DNA from: Calditrichia bacterium
GTDB lineage: Bacteria; Calditrichota; Calditrichia; RBG-13-44-9; J075
NCBI GenBank assembly: GCA_020635015.1
Contig: JACKAP010000007.1
Coordinates: forward strand, 124,001 to 188,000
Direction: 5' to 3'
DNA length: 64,000 nt
The translations under genes and the position numbers were made by a program. Below the pieces are notes generated by a model. That model saw only the letters and a program-made list of their open reading frames with translations. It had not been told where the DNA came from and searched no databases. Below, one piece after another: positions 8,774 to 18,008 of this stretch (positions within the stretch are counted from its first letter, which is position 1; each line of letters opens with the position of its first letter).

Positions 8774-10750
8774 TCATTTCACCAATTGCCGATCAATCAG
8801 CCACTGGGTGGTCTGGAGCATCGATTCGGCATAAACTTTCATCTCCCGGGCCAGTTGCGGATGCTCGGCAAGATAATCGCGGCGATCTTTTTCCCGGTAG
8901 CGGTAGAGCGACTCGCCCCCATTGCTGCGCCATACCCAGAAATATTCCCGGTTGAGGCAGCCCAGTTTGTCGTCGGCGCTGAAATAGATAAAGGGGCGGG
9001 TTTCCCGGAAGAGGTCGATTCCCAACGTATTGTTGACATAAGGCAGGTTGAGCAATCCCATAAGGGTCGGATAAACATCGATTTGCCCGCCCAGGGCATC
9101 GACTTGCTGCGCTTCCTCCAATCCGCCCGGCATGTGAATGATCAGGGGGATGTGATGGTAGGAAAGCGACATGTCGTAAACCGGGGCGATGTTGGTGCCG
9201 TGGTCGGCCAGAAACAGGAAGATGGTATTCTGATACCACGGCTCGCGGGACACCGCGCGGAGAAACTGACCGATCGACCAGTCGGCATATTCCACGATCT
9301 GCTGCTTGATATCCCCGCTGCGCGGCCGGAAGGAAATGCCCTCCGGGATCACGTACGGGCCGTGATCGCTGGCGGTCAGGTACACCGCCAGGAACGGGGC
9401 ATCGCTTTGGGCAAGGCGTTCCAGGTAAGGCAGGGAAAATTGCAGCATGAAGTGATCCGGCACCCCCAGGGCGGTCAGCACCTGGTCTGCCGGATAGTCC
9501 TTCTGGCTGACAATCTGCTGAAACCCGTTATAGCTTAAAAAGCCCCCCATATTATCGAACTGTTCATCGTGGGTGCTGAAGAAGATGCTCCGGTAGCCAT
9601 GCCGGGAAAGACTGCGCGCCAGGCCGCTGAAGGGCTGCATGCTTTCGGTGGTCTTCATGGAATGTTTGCCCAGCAGCGCCGGAAAGCCGAAGAGGGTGGA
9701 ATAGACCCCGTTATAGGTGTGAATGCCGGCGGAATAAAAATGGGTAAACCAATAAGAGCGATCCTGCGCCAGGCTGTCGAGGTGGGGGGTGAGGGTGGGG
9801 GTATGCCCGAACCGCCCCATCTTGGCGGCGGCCATATTCTCCATCAGTACCAGCACGATGTTACGAGGGGTGGGCGGCCCGTCCGGATTGATCCTGCGGG
9901 CAATCGGTGAGGCCAGGCTGCTGTCTACCGGGATCGCAAGCGCTGCCTGCACCTGCGCCAGCGCTTCCCGGTCATTCATCAGGGCAAGTCGGCGGTTGTC
10001 CGGCCGGCGAGCATCGATCCAACTGCGCAGGAAGGTGAACACCGGGTTCAGCCCCAACTGGTTGGGCAGGGCATAGGTGCTGAAGAAGGCGGTGCCCCAG
10101 CGGATCGGCGACTTCGCCGCCAGGCGCCCGCGGATGCCGATGAAAAGCAGGGCGGCGGCCAGGACGGTCACCAGCAACAACCGAAGATAGTAAGCCGCGG
10201 GCATGGGTCGGGCAGAGGATGCTTCCCGCCCGCACCAGATCCGCCCGGCAATTTTAAATGCAAGGTAGGCAAACAGCAGCGTAAAGCTGATAAACAAGAG
10301 CATATATGGATAATAAGTCGGGTCCTGAAAGATCATCTTACCGACCATCTCCGGGGTATCGATCCAGTTCAGCACCGAATAGGTCAGACGGGAGTTGAAA
10401 TAGTTGAAATAGGGGATGTCCATGCCGCAGAGCAGAAATCCGAGCGAATACAGCGCCACGATCAGCCCGATAATACTGTGCCGGCCGGCTTTCGAATCCA
10501 GCCGGAAAATCGCCAGCAGGGTAAACAGCAGCAGCGGTAGTGCCAGGAAATAGCCGCTGATCACCGTGTCGAAGCGAAACCCCATCCACAACGCCTGCAG
10601 GGTGACGGCAGCAGGGATTTTCCGGATCTCTCCCCAGTGCTGAAACAGCAGCACCAGCCGCGGCACGGTAAAAAAGGCGATGCCCAACAGGTAGATGCTG
10701 GTCAGAAAGCGGATGTGGCGGGGGATGGCATCAAAAATTCGGCGGATCAT
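8774..10750 (-). CDS. LTA-synthase/sulfatase-family membrane phosphoglycerol transferase
   Basis: Membrane enzyme of 658 residues with about five N-terminal transmembrane helices (residues 10-230) and an extracytoplasmic alkaline-phosphatase-superfamily domain (about 290-620). Sulfatase-type metal motifs: NIVLVLMENMA with its acidic residue; SAGIHTYNGVYSTL, where the threonine matches the LtaS nucleophile; and FLFLADHGTN with the metal-binding DHG. LtaS and OpgB relatives transfer glycerol-1-phosphate from phosphatidylglycerol to glycans or growing polymers. In a diderm, OpgB-like glycan modification is more likely than true lipoteichoic acid synthesis. Its convergent neighbour is a glycerophosphodiesterase, so both act on phosphoglycerol bonds. 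Substrate is inferred. Confidence 0.8.
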   Translation of the reverse strand: MIRRIFDAIPRHIRFLTSIYLLGIAFFTVPRLVLLFQHWGEIRKIPAAVTLQALWMGFRFDTVISGYFLALPLLLFTLLAIFRLDSKAGRHSIIGLIVALYSLGFLLCGMDIPYFNYFNSRLTYSVLNWIDTPEMVGKMIFQDPTYYPYMLLFISFTLLFAYLAFKIAGRIWCGREASSARPMPAAYYLRLLLVTVLAAALLFIGIRGRLAAKSPIRWGTAFFSTYALPNQLGLNPVFTFLRSWIDARRPDNRRLALMNDREALAQVQAALAIPVDSSLASPIARRINPDGPPTPRNIVLVLMENMAAAKMGRFGHTPTLTPHLDSLAQDRSYWFTHFYSAGIHTYNGVYSTLFGFPALLGKHSMKTTESMQPFSGLARSLSRHGYRSIFFSTHDEQFDNMGGFLSYNGFQQIVSQKDYPADQVLTALGVPDHFMLQFSLPYLERLAQSDAPFLAVYLTASDHGPYVIPEGISFRPRSGDIKQQIVEYADWSIGQFLRAVSREPWYQNTIFLFLADHGTNIAPVYDMSLSYHHIPLIIHMPGGLEEAQQVDALGGQIDVYPTLMGLLNLPYVNNTLGIDLFRETRPFIYFSADDKLGCLNREYFWVWRSNGGESLYRYREKDRRDYLAEHPQLAREMKVYAESMLQTTQWLIDRQLVK

Positions 10751-10793
10751 AAAAATTTTTGCTGTTTTATGGTGAACTTTTGTGTATCTTTTA

Positions 10794-10911
10794 TTGATGG
10801 GTAGATGGGTTTATGGGTTAATGAGTTGATGGGTTAGTGAGTTATAAAGAGCGTTGCTCGCGCGATGTCCGTTTTTCCCCATTAACCCATTAACTCATCA
10901 ACCCATCTACA
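10794..10911. repeat. Family A hairpin, copy 3
   Basis: Left arm 10794-10842 (gatgggtagatgggtttatg, ggttaatgagttgatgggtt), right arm 10876-10910 (cccattaacccattaactca, tcaacccatc). The loop ttgctcgcgcgatgtccgtt at 10854-10873 matches copy 1 almost base for base. It lies between divergent genes. Confidence 0.85.
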
Positions 10912-10937
10912 AAATCAACCCAATATAAGAGCACACC

Positions 10938-12009
10938 ATGACCAAACCGAATATAAATTTTCAGCAGGCCCGGAAGGGACGGGGGGCCGGGGCCAACCCG
11001 CGCAACCGCTTCGAGCAAATCGACTACCTGCCCGAGGAGGAAGATCCGGTTGAGGAAACGCCAGCGCCGCCAACCCGCTATCATCCTGATGCCACCAAAA
11101 GCATCATCGCCTTCAATGATAGCCCGGATATCCCCTTTCGAGCGGGGCTGAATCCTTACCGGGGCTGCGAGCACGGGTGCATCTATTGCTATGCCCGGCC
11201 CAGCCACGAATATTTCGGGCTTTCCGCCGGGCTGGATTTCGAGACCGAGATCTTCGTCAAGCATGACGCCCCGGCCCTGCTGCGCAAGACCCTGCAATCG
11301 CCGAAATGGCAGCCGCAGCCGATCGCCCTCAGCGGCAATACCGACCCCTATCAGCCGGCCGAACAGAAGCTGCAGATCACCCGCGGCTGTCTGGAGGTGC
11401 TGGCGGATTTCCGCAACCCGGTAGGGCATCATCACCAAAAATGAATTGGTGACCCGGGATATCGACCTGCTGCAGGAGTTGGCGCGCCACCGGGCGGTGA
11501 CGGTGATGATCTCCATTACAACTCTGGACAATAAACTGGTCCGGGTGATGGAACCGCGCACCTCCCAGCCCCGGCGCCGTCTGGCCGCCATCTCCCGGCT
11601 GGCGGAAGCAGGCATTCCGGTGGGGGTGATGACTGCCCCGGTGATCCCGGGATTAAACGACCATGAAATTCCGCAAATCATCCAGGAGGCGGTGGCGGCC
11701 GGCGCGCAGTGCGCCGGCTACGTGATGCTGCGCCTGCCCTATGCGGTGGCGGAACTGTTCGAACGCTGGCTGGAAGATCATTTCCCGGCGCGGAAGGAAA
11801 AGATCCTCAACCGGATTCGCGATATCCGGGGCGGTAAGCTGAATGTGGGGGAATTTAAGGAACGGATGCGAGGGAAGGGGGTCTTTGCCGATCAGGTGAA
11901 CACGCTGTTTAAAAGCGCCTGCCGCAAGGCGGGGATCGAGAACAGCTTCCCGCGGTTATCCTGCGAGGCTTTCCGCAATCCCGATGAACGGCAGTTGTCA
12001 CTGTTTTAG
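10938..12009 (+). CDS. PA0069/SplB-like radical SAM protein, frameshifted
   Basis: Radical S-adenosylmethionine enzyme of the PA0069/Rv2578c group. The 4Fe-4S cysteine motif is GCEHGCIYCYAR (CxxxCxxC) about 80 residues from the start, and the family signature SGNTDPYQPAEQKL follows. The reading frame breaks near 11424: removing one G from the run in gtagggcatc restores NPVGIITKNELVTRD and joins the second part, which carries MISITTLDNKL, TAPVIPGLND and the C-terminal region. The intact protein would be about 356 residues. One-base homopolymer insertion is the likely cause. The biochemical reaction is not established for this group. The stop is followed immediately by nested repeats. Confidence 0.75.
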
Positions 12010-12015
12010 TTTTTT

Positions 12016-12213
12016 TGCCACGAATTTACGCGAATGAACTCGCATGAGTCACTTGAAAAGCACAATATCGAGTTTGCATTTTGCCACAGAGGCACAGAGA
12101 ACACAGAGAAATAAATTATTAAAACTCTGTGTTCTCTGTGCCTCTGTGGCAAAAAATGAATTTTAATCCTATTCTACCTATTCGGGTTCATTCGCGTAGA
12201 TTCGTGGCGACAA
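12016..12213. repeat. Nested repeat: gccacgaatttac outer arms enclosing a family D hairpin
   Basis: Outer arms gccacgaatttacgcgaatg (from 12018) and cattcgcgtagattcgtggc (to 12208) are inverted. Between them, at 12079-12154, is a complete gccacagaggcacagagaac / gttctctgtgcctctgtggc hairpin. It looks like one element inserted into another. It fills the gap between two convergent genes. Confidence 0.85.
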
Positions 12214-12218
12214 ATCCG

Positions 12219-13502
12219 TTAAAACCGCAACCGCGTGCTCAATGCCAGGGTGGCGCCTTTGTTGATCCCCGGCAGGATGCGGCCGTGGTTGATGTAGGCC
12301 AGGTTGAGGTACCAGTATTTCAGATCGATCCCGGCGCCGACCGCATAGGACGGCCCCATCACTCCGCCCAGATTAACCCCCATCCGCAGCGGAAAACCGT
12401 AGATGCCGCTGTATTCCATCCCCAGCGCCACCCGGGCGCGGCGGGTGCCGCCCATGTTGTTGTTGAGACCCTGCTCGTATTCGCCGGTGACCAGCAAACT
12501 CGGCGTGGCCTGAAAGGCGAGCGCCAGATCCAGCACCGTGGGCAGGTTGGAAGAAAAGCTGGCGGTAGCGATCAGGGTGTCGCTGTCTACCAGCAGACTG
12601 TCGCTGATGCGGTCCGGCAGAGTCAGGCTGTCGCCGACGATTGCCAGCAGGCGCCGCTCCGGATCGCTGTCCCAATCGATCTTGCCGAGCGGATTGAGCA
12701 GGGTGATGCCCACCGAAAAGCGTTGTGAGATCGTGCCGAGCAGCCCCAGATCCATCCCATACCCCCGGCCGCCCCCGGCCGAGAGCACTTCCGCCTCCCC
12801 GCGCAGATTGACATAGGGATTGCGTTCGAGCAGGCTGAAGTCGCGCAGTTCGCCAGAGGAACGCACGATGTCATCATAGCGGAATCCGGCGAGGTATTTG
12901 AGGGTAACGCCCACCGCCAGGGCTTGAAGCGCCGGAGCGTCCAGCACAAAATTGTAGCCACCACTGGCATAGATGCCCATGCTGGCCCAATCGCTGCCAT
13001 TGGCATCATCGAAATTATAGACCCGGCCGGGCTGGTTATTGCCGGTGAGGGGCAGCTCCAGGATATCCCGGGGGATATTCAGCGATCCCACTCCCAGCCC
13101 CACCAGCGACAGGCTGAAATTGGGCATATAGAGCGACAGGGTATTGAGGCGGGCAAACCCATCAGCGCGTAACCCTCCATCGGGGATGGCATTGAGAATA
13201 TGGTCGATATCCTCGGAGGTCAGCACATCTCCGGATGTAAAGTAGCGGTCATACTCGCTTTTTTTAAAGCCGTTATTGGCAACACTGAGGTTGGCAGAGA
13301 GGAGGTTGATTTCAAAATTAAAACTGGTTTTTAATCCCAGAACCGCCGGATTTAAGCCCACCTGTTCCAATCCCCGGGCTGCCGCGCCATTACTGAAGGC
13401 CATCCCGGCCGCCCGGGCATCAAACGCTTGCTGCCCCCACAGGTTCATCGTGCCGAGAAGCATTCCCACAAAGATCCAAAAGCGCATAATCTCTCTCTTC
13501 AT
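12219..13502 (-). CDS. DUF5723-family outer-membrane beta-barrel protein
   Basis: Exported barrel protein of about 427 residues. The signal peptide ends near LGTMNLWGQQ. The mature start DARAAGMAFSNGAAARG and GLNPAVLGL, then the variable loop and repeated amphipathic strands, match the DUF5723/PorV-like pattern. The protein ends in RLRF, a C-terminal phenylalanine typical of outer-membrane barrels. ATG at 13502 is preferred over the TTG at 13511; an ATG at 13487 with GAGAG upstream is also possible. It follows the lipoprotein gene by about 12 bases on the same strand, so the two are co-transcribed and probably form an envelope pair. Function unknown. Confidence 0.75.
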   Translation of the reverse strand: MKREIMRFWIFVGMLLGTMNLWGQQAFDARAAGMAFSNGAAARGLEQVGLNPAVLGLKTSFNFEINLLSANLSVANNGFKKSEYDRYFTSGDVLTSEDIDHILNAIPDGGLRADGFARLNTLSLYMPNFSLSLVGLGVGSLNIPRDILELPLTGNNQPGRVYNFDDANGSDWASMGIYASGGYNFVLDAPALQALAVGVTLKYLAGFRYDDIVRSSGELRDFSLLERNPYVNLRGEAEVLSAGGGRGYGMDLGLLGTISQRFSVGITLLNPLGKIDWDSDPERRLLAIVGDSLTLPDRISDSLLVDSDTLIATASFSSNLPTVLDLALAFQATPSLLVTGEYEQGLNNNMGGTRRARVALGMEYSGIYGFPLRMGVNLGGVMGPSYAVGAGIDLKYWYLNLAYINHGRILPGINKGATLALSTRLRF

Positions 13503-13514
13503 CACGTTCAAAGG

Positions 13515-15611
13515 TTAGTTGTCTTCGATCAATACATTAAAATTGCCCCGGCCGAGCATCTCCAGGTTGTCGGAATAACGTACCGTCACAAATCCGTCGG
13601 TGTCGCTGAGCCGAAGCTGGTAGCCGAACACCAGGGGCGGATTCTTGAACAAACGGATCTCGCGGCGATTCAGGGTATAGTTCACTTCGGTAAGACTGAA
13701 ACCGGTCACGAAACCGCTGGTCGGATCGGTGGGAGCGGCCTGGATCAGCACCTCGCGCTCGATTACCAGATTGGTATCCCGGGGGGCATCATAAAGATAG
13801 GGATCGGCGGTGTCGGCGCTCAGGATAAAGCGCAGAATGCCCCCTACCGGCAGGCGGTTTTCCAGGATAAAAGTAAGTTCACCATTGAGAATATTATCTT
13901 CCGCCGCATCCTGAATAATATCGCTGATGTCCTCATCCGCCAGAAGGGAAGGTTCGCCTTCCACCTTCGCCAGACCGTCGATCCGGAAACGAAAGGGGGT
14001 CTCAAAATCGTAGTCGGCCCAGATATTGTCGCCGCGTTCAATTTCCGCCTCGCCGGCGAAGATCAGCCGTCCCTCGAACTTCAGGGTGGTGGGCAGGACG
14101 TTGAGCAGGTTGACGATCGGCGCGCCATTGAGCACGATTTCTCGGCTATTCCCGCCCAGGAAGACCTGCTCACTGACAGTAAGGCTGGCGGAATCCGTGA
14201 TCACCCCGTTGTCGTCTTCATGATAGGCGGTGATGTCGACCTCGGCATATAAATCTTCGAAAGTGAAGTCGCCGAAAAGGGTCATGCGCAGTTCCGCTTC
14301 GCTCAATTCAACCCCGCCCTCAAAATTCTCATAATCGGCCACCGACCGCTTCAGCAAGGGCGCAATGGTCAGGGTATCCCCGCCAAGCACCCCGGAAAAA
14401 GAACGGAACTGCAGGGTGGTAGAAGAAATATCCAGGGCAATCCCATCGGTGCTGCGGATATGCACCCGGTTGCTGCCGCTGGAGAGGGTTTCCACATTAA
14501 GCATGATCTCCAGGCTGTCGAGCAGATCGCCGGGATGATCGGGATTGCGAATCTGGTGTTCATTACCATCAAAACTCAACTCAATGGGCGTCACCTGGCG
14601 GGATGGCAGCAGCACTTCCTGCCGGAACGTATCCGACTGGGCATTGAGGATGGCAGGCAGGATCACTTCCACCCCGGCGTCCAGGGGCATCTCGTTTTCA
14701 AAATTGATCGTGATAGCCCCGCCGTCGATGATGGCATTGCGCAGGCGGGTCTGATCTTCGTAGCCCAGAATGATCCGGCTGCGGAAGCGCTGCGGCTCCA
14801 GGATCGCCACCACCTCGTCGGCTTCGATATCTTCCAGCTCCAGCGCCACCTGGAATCCGGCATTGTAGAAGAGGGTGCTGGTGAGGGTATCGATCACCGC
14901 TCCGGCAACCGGTATGGTCATCTGCAGGCGCAGCGGCGACGCCAGCCAGGTGTCGGAGAGGCTTCCTTCGGTGGTGGCAGTGGCACCCGCCGCAACCGGA
15001 TCGGGGAAGGTCAGGGCAAATTCTCCACTGAGGCTGTCATTGAGATTGATGACCCGCACCTCCAGATCGGGGCCGAGTGCAAACGGCAGGTTGTTGGTAA
15101 TACGCAGCCGCACCAGCCCGTTGAGGAAATGGATCTGCTCAAAATCCTGGGTGTCCAGGTCATAGGAGAGCCCTTCCAGGGTAATGGGAGGAATCACCAC
15201 CTGCTGGCCGATCAGGATGCTGTCGTCCGGGAAGAGATCGGCCAGGGTAATATTCGGGGTCGCAATATCGCTGTAAGAGGTAATCCGCAGGGTGCCGATG
15301 GTCAGCGACTCGCTGCTGCCCCGGGGTTGAACACTGAGGTCGCTGGCGGAAATTTCCCGCAACTGCGCGGTGTCATCGATCGAGATGAAGAGCACCGAAT
15401 CCCGCCCGTCAAAACTCTGGAAGGTGATCGTGGAAGTAGAATCGGCGGCGGTGATTTCGTCGCCGACATAAATTTTTTCCACGACCAGCGGCAGGCGCAC
15501 CACGGTTTCCCAGGAGGGGAGCACCGGCTCTTTAAAGTTGCAGGAAAAGGTAATCAAAGCCAGAACGACCAGCGTGAGGCTTATTTTGAGAAAGAACTTC
15601 GTGGAGAACAT
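13515..15611 (-). CDS. Large secreted lipoprotein of unknown function
   Basis: Predicted lipoprotein of 698 residues. The N-terminal hydrophobic signal runs to ALITFSC, with the cysteine at residue 24 as lipidation site. The rest is beta-rich and acidic, with repeated short strands and many DS/DT turns (for example VVIPPITLEGL and VEVILPAILNAQ). No catalytic motif or named domain is recognised. AAGGAA lies about 6 bases before the ATG. It is first in a two-gene operon with the DUF5723 barrel, which suggests a surface or periplasmic partner of that barrel. Function unknown. Confidence 0.65.
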   Translation of the reverse strand: MFSTKFFLKISLTLVVLALITFSCNFKEPVLPSWETVVRLPLVVEKIYVGDEITAADSTSTITFQSFDGRDSVLFISIDDTAQLREISASDLSVQPRGSSESLTIGTLRITSYSDIATPNITLADLFPDDSILIGQQVVIPPITLEGLSYDLDTQDFEQIHFLNGLVRLRITNNLPFALGPDLEVRVINLNDSLSGEFALTFPDPVAAGATATTEGSLSDTWLASPLRLQMTIPVAGAVIDTLTSTLFYNAGFQVALELEDIEADEVVAILEPQRFRSRIILGYEDQTRLRNAIIDGGAITINFENEMPLDAGVEVILPAILNAQSDTFRQEVLLPSRQVTPIELSFDGNEHQIRNPDHPGDLLDSLEIMLNVETLSSGSNRVHIRSTDGIALDISSTTLQFRSFSGVLGGDTLTIAPLLKRSVADYENFEGGVELSEAELRMTLFGDFTFEDLYAEVDITAYHEDDNGVITDSASLTVSEQVFLGGNSREIVLNGAPIVNLLNVLPTTLKFEGRLIFAGEAEIERGDNIWADYDFETPFRFRIDGLAKVEGEPSLLADEDISDIIQDAAEDNILNGELTFILENRLPVGGILRFILSADTADPYLYDAPRDTNLVIEREVLIQAAPTDPTSGFVTGFSLTEVNYTLNRREIRLFKNPPLVFGYQLRLSDTDGFVTVRYSDNLEMLGRGNFNVLIEDN

Positions 15612-15665
15612 AATATTTCCTTACCGGGTGCTATGCGTCAGTATATCGATCAATTTCTAAAGACT

Positions 15666-15732
15666 TCTGCCACAGAGCCACAGAGACATTACAGTGGTTT
15701 TTTCTCAGTGTTCTCTGTGGCTCTGTGGCATA
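15666..15732. repeat. Family D hairpin, copy 3
   Basis: Left arm tctgccacagagccacagag, right arm ttctctgtggctctgtggca, short loop. It lies upstream of the lipoprotein operon and downstream of the phosphatase gene, both on the minus strand. Confidence 0.8.
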
Positions 15733-15778
15733 TTACAAGCTGTGATTTTTTGAAATACACGGCAAAAACGCTCATAAA

Positions 15779-16974
15779 TTATGATTTCATCTCGATCCCG
15801 ACCAGCGTCACATCATCCTTAAGCGATGCCTTCGAATGGGTCCATTTTTCAACTTGTTTGACGAGTTGCTGAAAGCTCTGCTTCAGCGGGACATTCCGGG
15901 CGCTGTTCAGCACTTCCAGCATGCGGGAAGCGCCGAAGAGATCGCGCGCGGCGTTTTCCGCCTCCAGAATGCCATCGGAATAAATATACACCCGGTCGCC
16001 GCTGTTCAATGGCAGCACGTGTTCATGATAGCCGGCATCCTCCACGAACCCGACCGGAAGGCTGGGCGCGTGCAACACCTGGGCTTCACCATCGGCCGGC
16101 AGGTAAATAATGCGGGATGGCCGCAAGAGACATAGCGCATTTCGCGGGTGCGGGTGTTAATGATGCCGTAGAGCATGGTAAAAAACTGCCCGCTCTCCAG
16201 GTCGATCTGGAAGCGCTTGTTCAACTGGTTGGCAACCTTTTCCGGGGGGGTAATTTCGTAGCCCGGGGGGTGGGATATCTGGCTCTTCAGCAGCGACGCA
16301 TCGTCCAGCACCGGGGAGAGCAGCCGGCTGAGGGTTACTGAAAGCAGTGCGGCGGGCACACCATGTCCGCTGACATCCAGCACGTAAAAGCCGATCTCAT
16401 GGTCGGAGAGATTAAAAATATTCAAAATATCGCCGGCCAGTTCCTCGCAGGGCAGGAAATGCCAGGCGGTGGCCACCTGCGCATTCTCCGGGGAAATGCC
16501 CGGCAGGAGGGAATTCTGAATCCGGGCGGCGGCCTGCAGGTCCCGTTTCATACGCTTGTTGGCGGTCTGCAATTCCTCATTGCGCTTCTGCAGCATATCT
16601 TCCAGTTCAATGATCCGCTGTCCGGCCCGCAGGCGCACCCGCAACTCGTCCCGGTCAAAGGGTTTGGCCACAAAATCATCCGCCCCGGCATTCATCCCGA
16701 CAATCAGATCTTCTTTCTCCGACTTGGCGGTGAGCATCAGAATATATACATAATCGGTTTCCTTCAGCGAATCGCGGATCTTTTGAACCAGTTCCAGGCC
16801 GTCCATTTCGGGCATCACCCAATCGGTAATCACCATTAAAAAACGTTCTTTACGGAATGCTTCCAAGGCTTCCACCCCATTGCGGGTCATCACCACTTCA
16901 TAGCCCCATTTTTCCATGGTCCTTTGAAGCATTCGCCGGGTTACCGACTCATCTTCCGCAATCAACACTTTCAT
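15779..16974 (-). CDS. Response regulator with RsbU/SpoIIE-type PP2C phosphatase domain, frameshifted
   Basis: Cytosolic two-component output protein. The start is MKVLIAEDES at 16974. The receiver domain (about 1-120) has phospho-acceptor D in VITDWVMPEMDG and the lysine in FVAKPFDRDEL. A coiled coil (about 120-165, EDMLQKRNEELQTANKRMK) leads to a PP2C/SpoIIE domain with FYVLDVSGHG, MRYVSCGHP, YIYSDGILEAEN and LKDDVTLVGIE. These enzymes dephosphorylate anti-anti-sigma factors, linking a sensor kinase to a partner-switching sigma or effector pathway. The frame breaks near 16108-16116, just after SCGHP; one missing base in gcattatt (minus strand) restores it. No kinase or anti-sigma gene is adjacent. 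Confidence 0.8.
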
Positions 16975-17122
16975 GCGAATTTCTCCAACTGAAAATAATA
17001 CCGTTCGGGGCTGCCTTCCCCGCCGCAATCATATTTATATCATCGGGAGATAAAATGTTTTGTTTACCATTAATATGATGATGTTTTTTCAATCTACGTG
17101 GAAAAAAGAATTTACGCAAGGG

Positions 17123-17782
17123 TTAAGGCGACAGCCGTTCTTTTTGCCAGCGGCGGTCCTGGAGAATATAGGCGACCCGGTCATGCAGCCGGTTTTCCCT
17201 GCCCTGCCAGAATTCAAAACGCACCGGCTGCAGGAGGTAGCCGCCCCAGACATCCGGCATGGGTACCGTCTGCCCGCGGTATTTTTCCTCCAGTTCCATA
17301 AAGCGTCTTTCCAGCATTTCCCGGCTTTCAATCCGCTCACTCTGGCGGGAGGCCAGGGCGCCGATCTGGCTCAGGAACGGGCGGGTGTGAAAATACGCCT
17401 GGGATGCCGCTGCAGACAATCGTTCGATCCCCCCTTCCAATCGCACCTGCCGGTGCAGTTCCGGCCAGTAGAACAACAGCGCCCCCCGGGGATTTTCCGC
17501 CAGCTCCCGGCCCTTGCGACTCTCATAATTGCTGAAAAAGACAAATCCATCGCGGTCAAAACCTTTCAGCAGCACCATGCGTAGTGAGGGCATCCCCTGC
17601 GCATTGGCGGTGGCCAGGGCCATGCTGTTCGGTTCGGTGCAGCCGGAAGTGAGGGCCTCGTCAAACCAGCGGCCAAACTGCTCCACCGGATCGGACAGCA
17701 GCGATTTACGGCTGATCCCACTGCTGAGATACTCTTTGCGGATGGTCTGAAAGGCGTTTTTCGGGTTTTTTTCCATCATCAT
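17123..17782 (-). CDS. pdxH: Pyridoxamine 5'-phosphate oxidase
   Basis: FMN-dependent oxidase making pyridoxal 5'-phosphate from pyridoxine or pyridoxamine phosphate, the last step of PLP biosynthesis and salvage. It is 219 residues, the normal length. Typical motifs: PNSMALATA, PSLRMVLLKGFDRDGFVFFSN, SRKGRELAENPRGALLFYW (FMN site), SRQSE and VPMPDVWGGY, ending RFEFWQGRENRLHDR and RLSP. Product and role are well known. The gene is close to the response-regulator gene (148-base gap) on the same strand, but there is no obvious functional link. Confidence 0.95.
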   Translation of the reverse strand: MMMEKNPKNAFQTIRKEYLSSGISRKSLLSDPVEQFGRWFDEALTSGCTEPNSMALATANAQGMPSLRMVLLKGFDRDGFVFFSNYESRKGRELAENPRGALLFYWPELHRQVRLEGGIERLSAAASQAYFHTRPFLSQIGALASRQSERIESREMLERRFMELEEKYRGQTVPMPDVWGGYLLQPVRFEFWQGRENRLHDRVAYILQDRRWQKERLSP

Positions 17783-17821
17783 CTCGTATCAAATTTATTC
17801 CAAATATTTACATCCTGTTGA

Positions 17822-17944
17822 CAGCTATTGGTCATTGGCCGTTAGTTTTTGGCCAACACCGTTTTTGCCAATAACCAATAACCAACAACCAATAACCAAT
17901 AACCAACAACCAATAACCAACAACCAATAACCAACAACCAACGG
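17822..17944. repeat. Family F array (aataaccaacaacc tandem units)
   Basis: Left arm ctattggtcattggccgtta, then many short tandem copies of ccaataaccaacaa on the other side (17870-17940). The arms are inverted relative to each other, as in the copy at 4213-4285, but the right arm is expanded. Confidence 0.8.
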
Positions 17945-18008
17945 AAAATGCTTGCACGTATTGGTCTGCCGACTTAAAATAGGCATGAACCCAAAAGAAA
18001 GCAATCCT

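Noticed and set aside
14460..15872. 470-residue open frame on the plus strand opposite the lipoprotein gene
   Set aside because: It is antisense to a frame with signal peptide, lipobox and proper start site; its composition (many H, Q, R, G) is that of a shadow frame and no domain is seen.
17870..17940. Possible CRISPR or microsatellite-type locus (aataaccaacaacc)
   Set aside because: No spacers; the units belong to the family F inverted element also seen at 4213.
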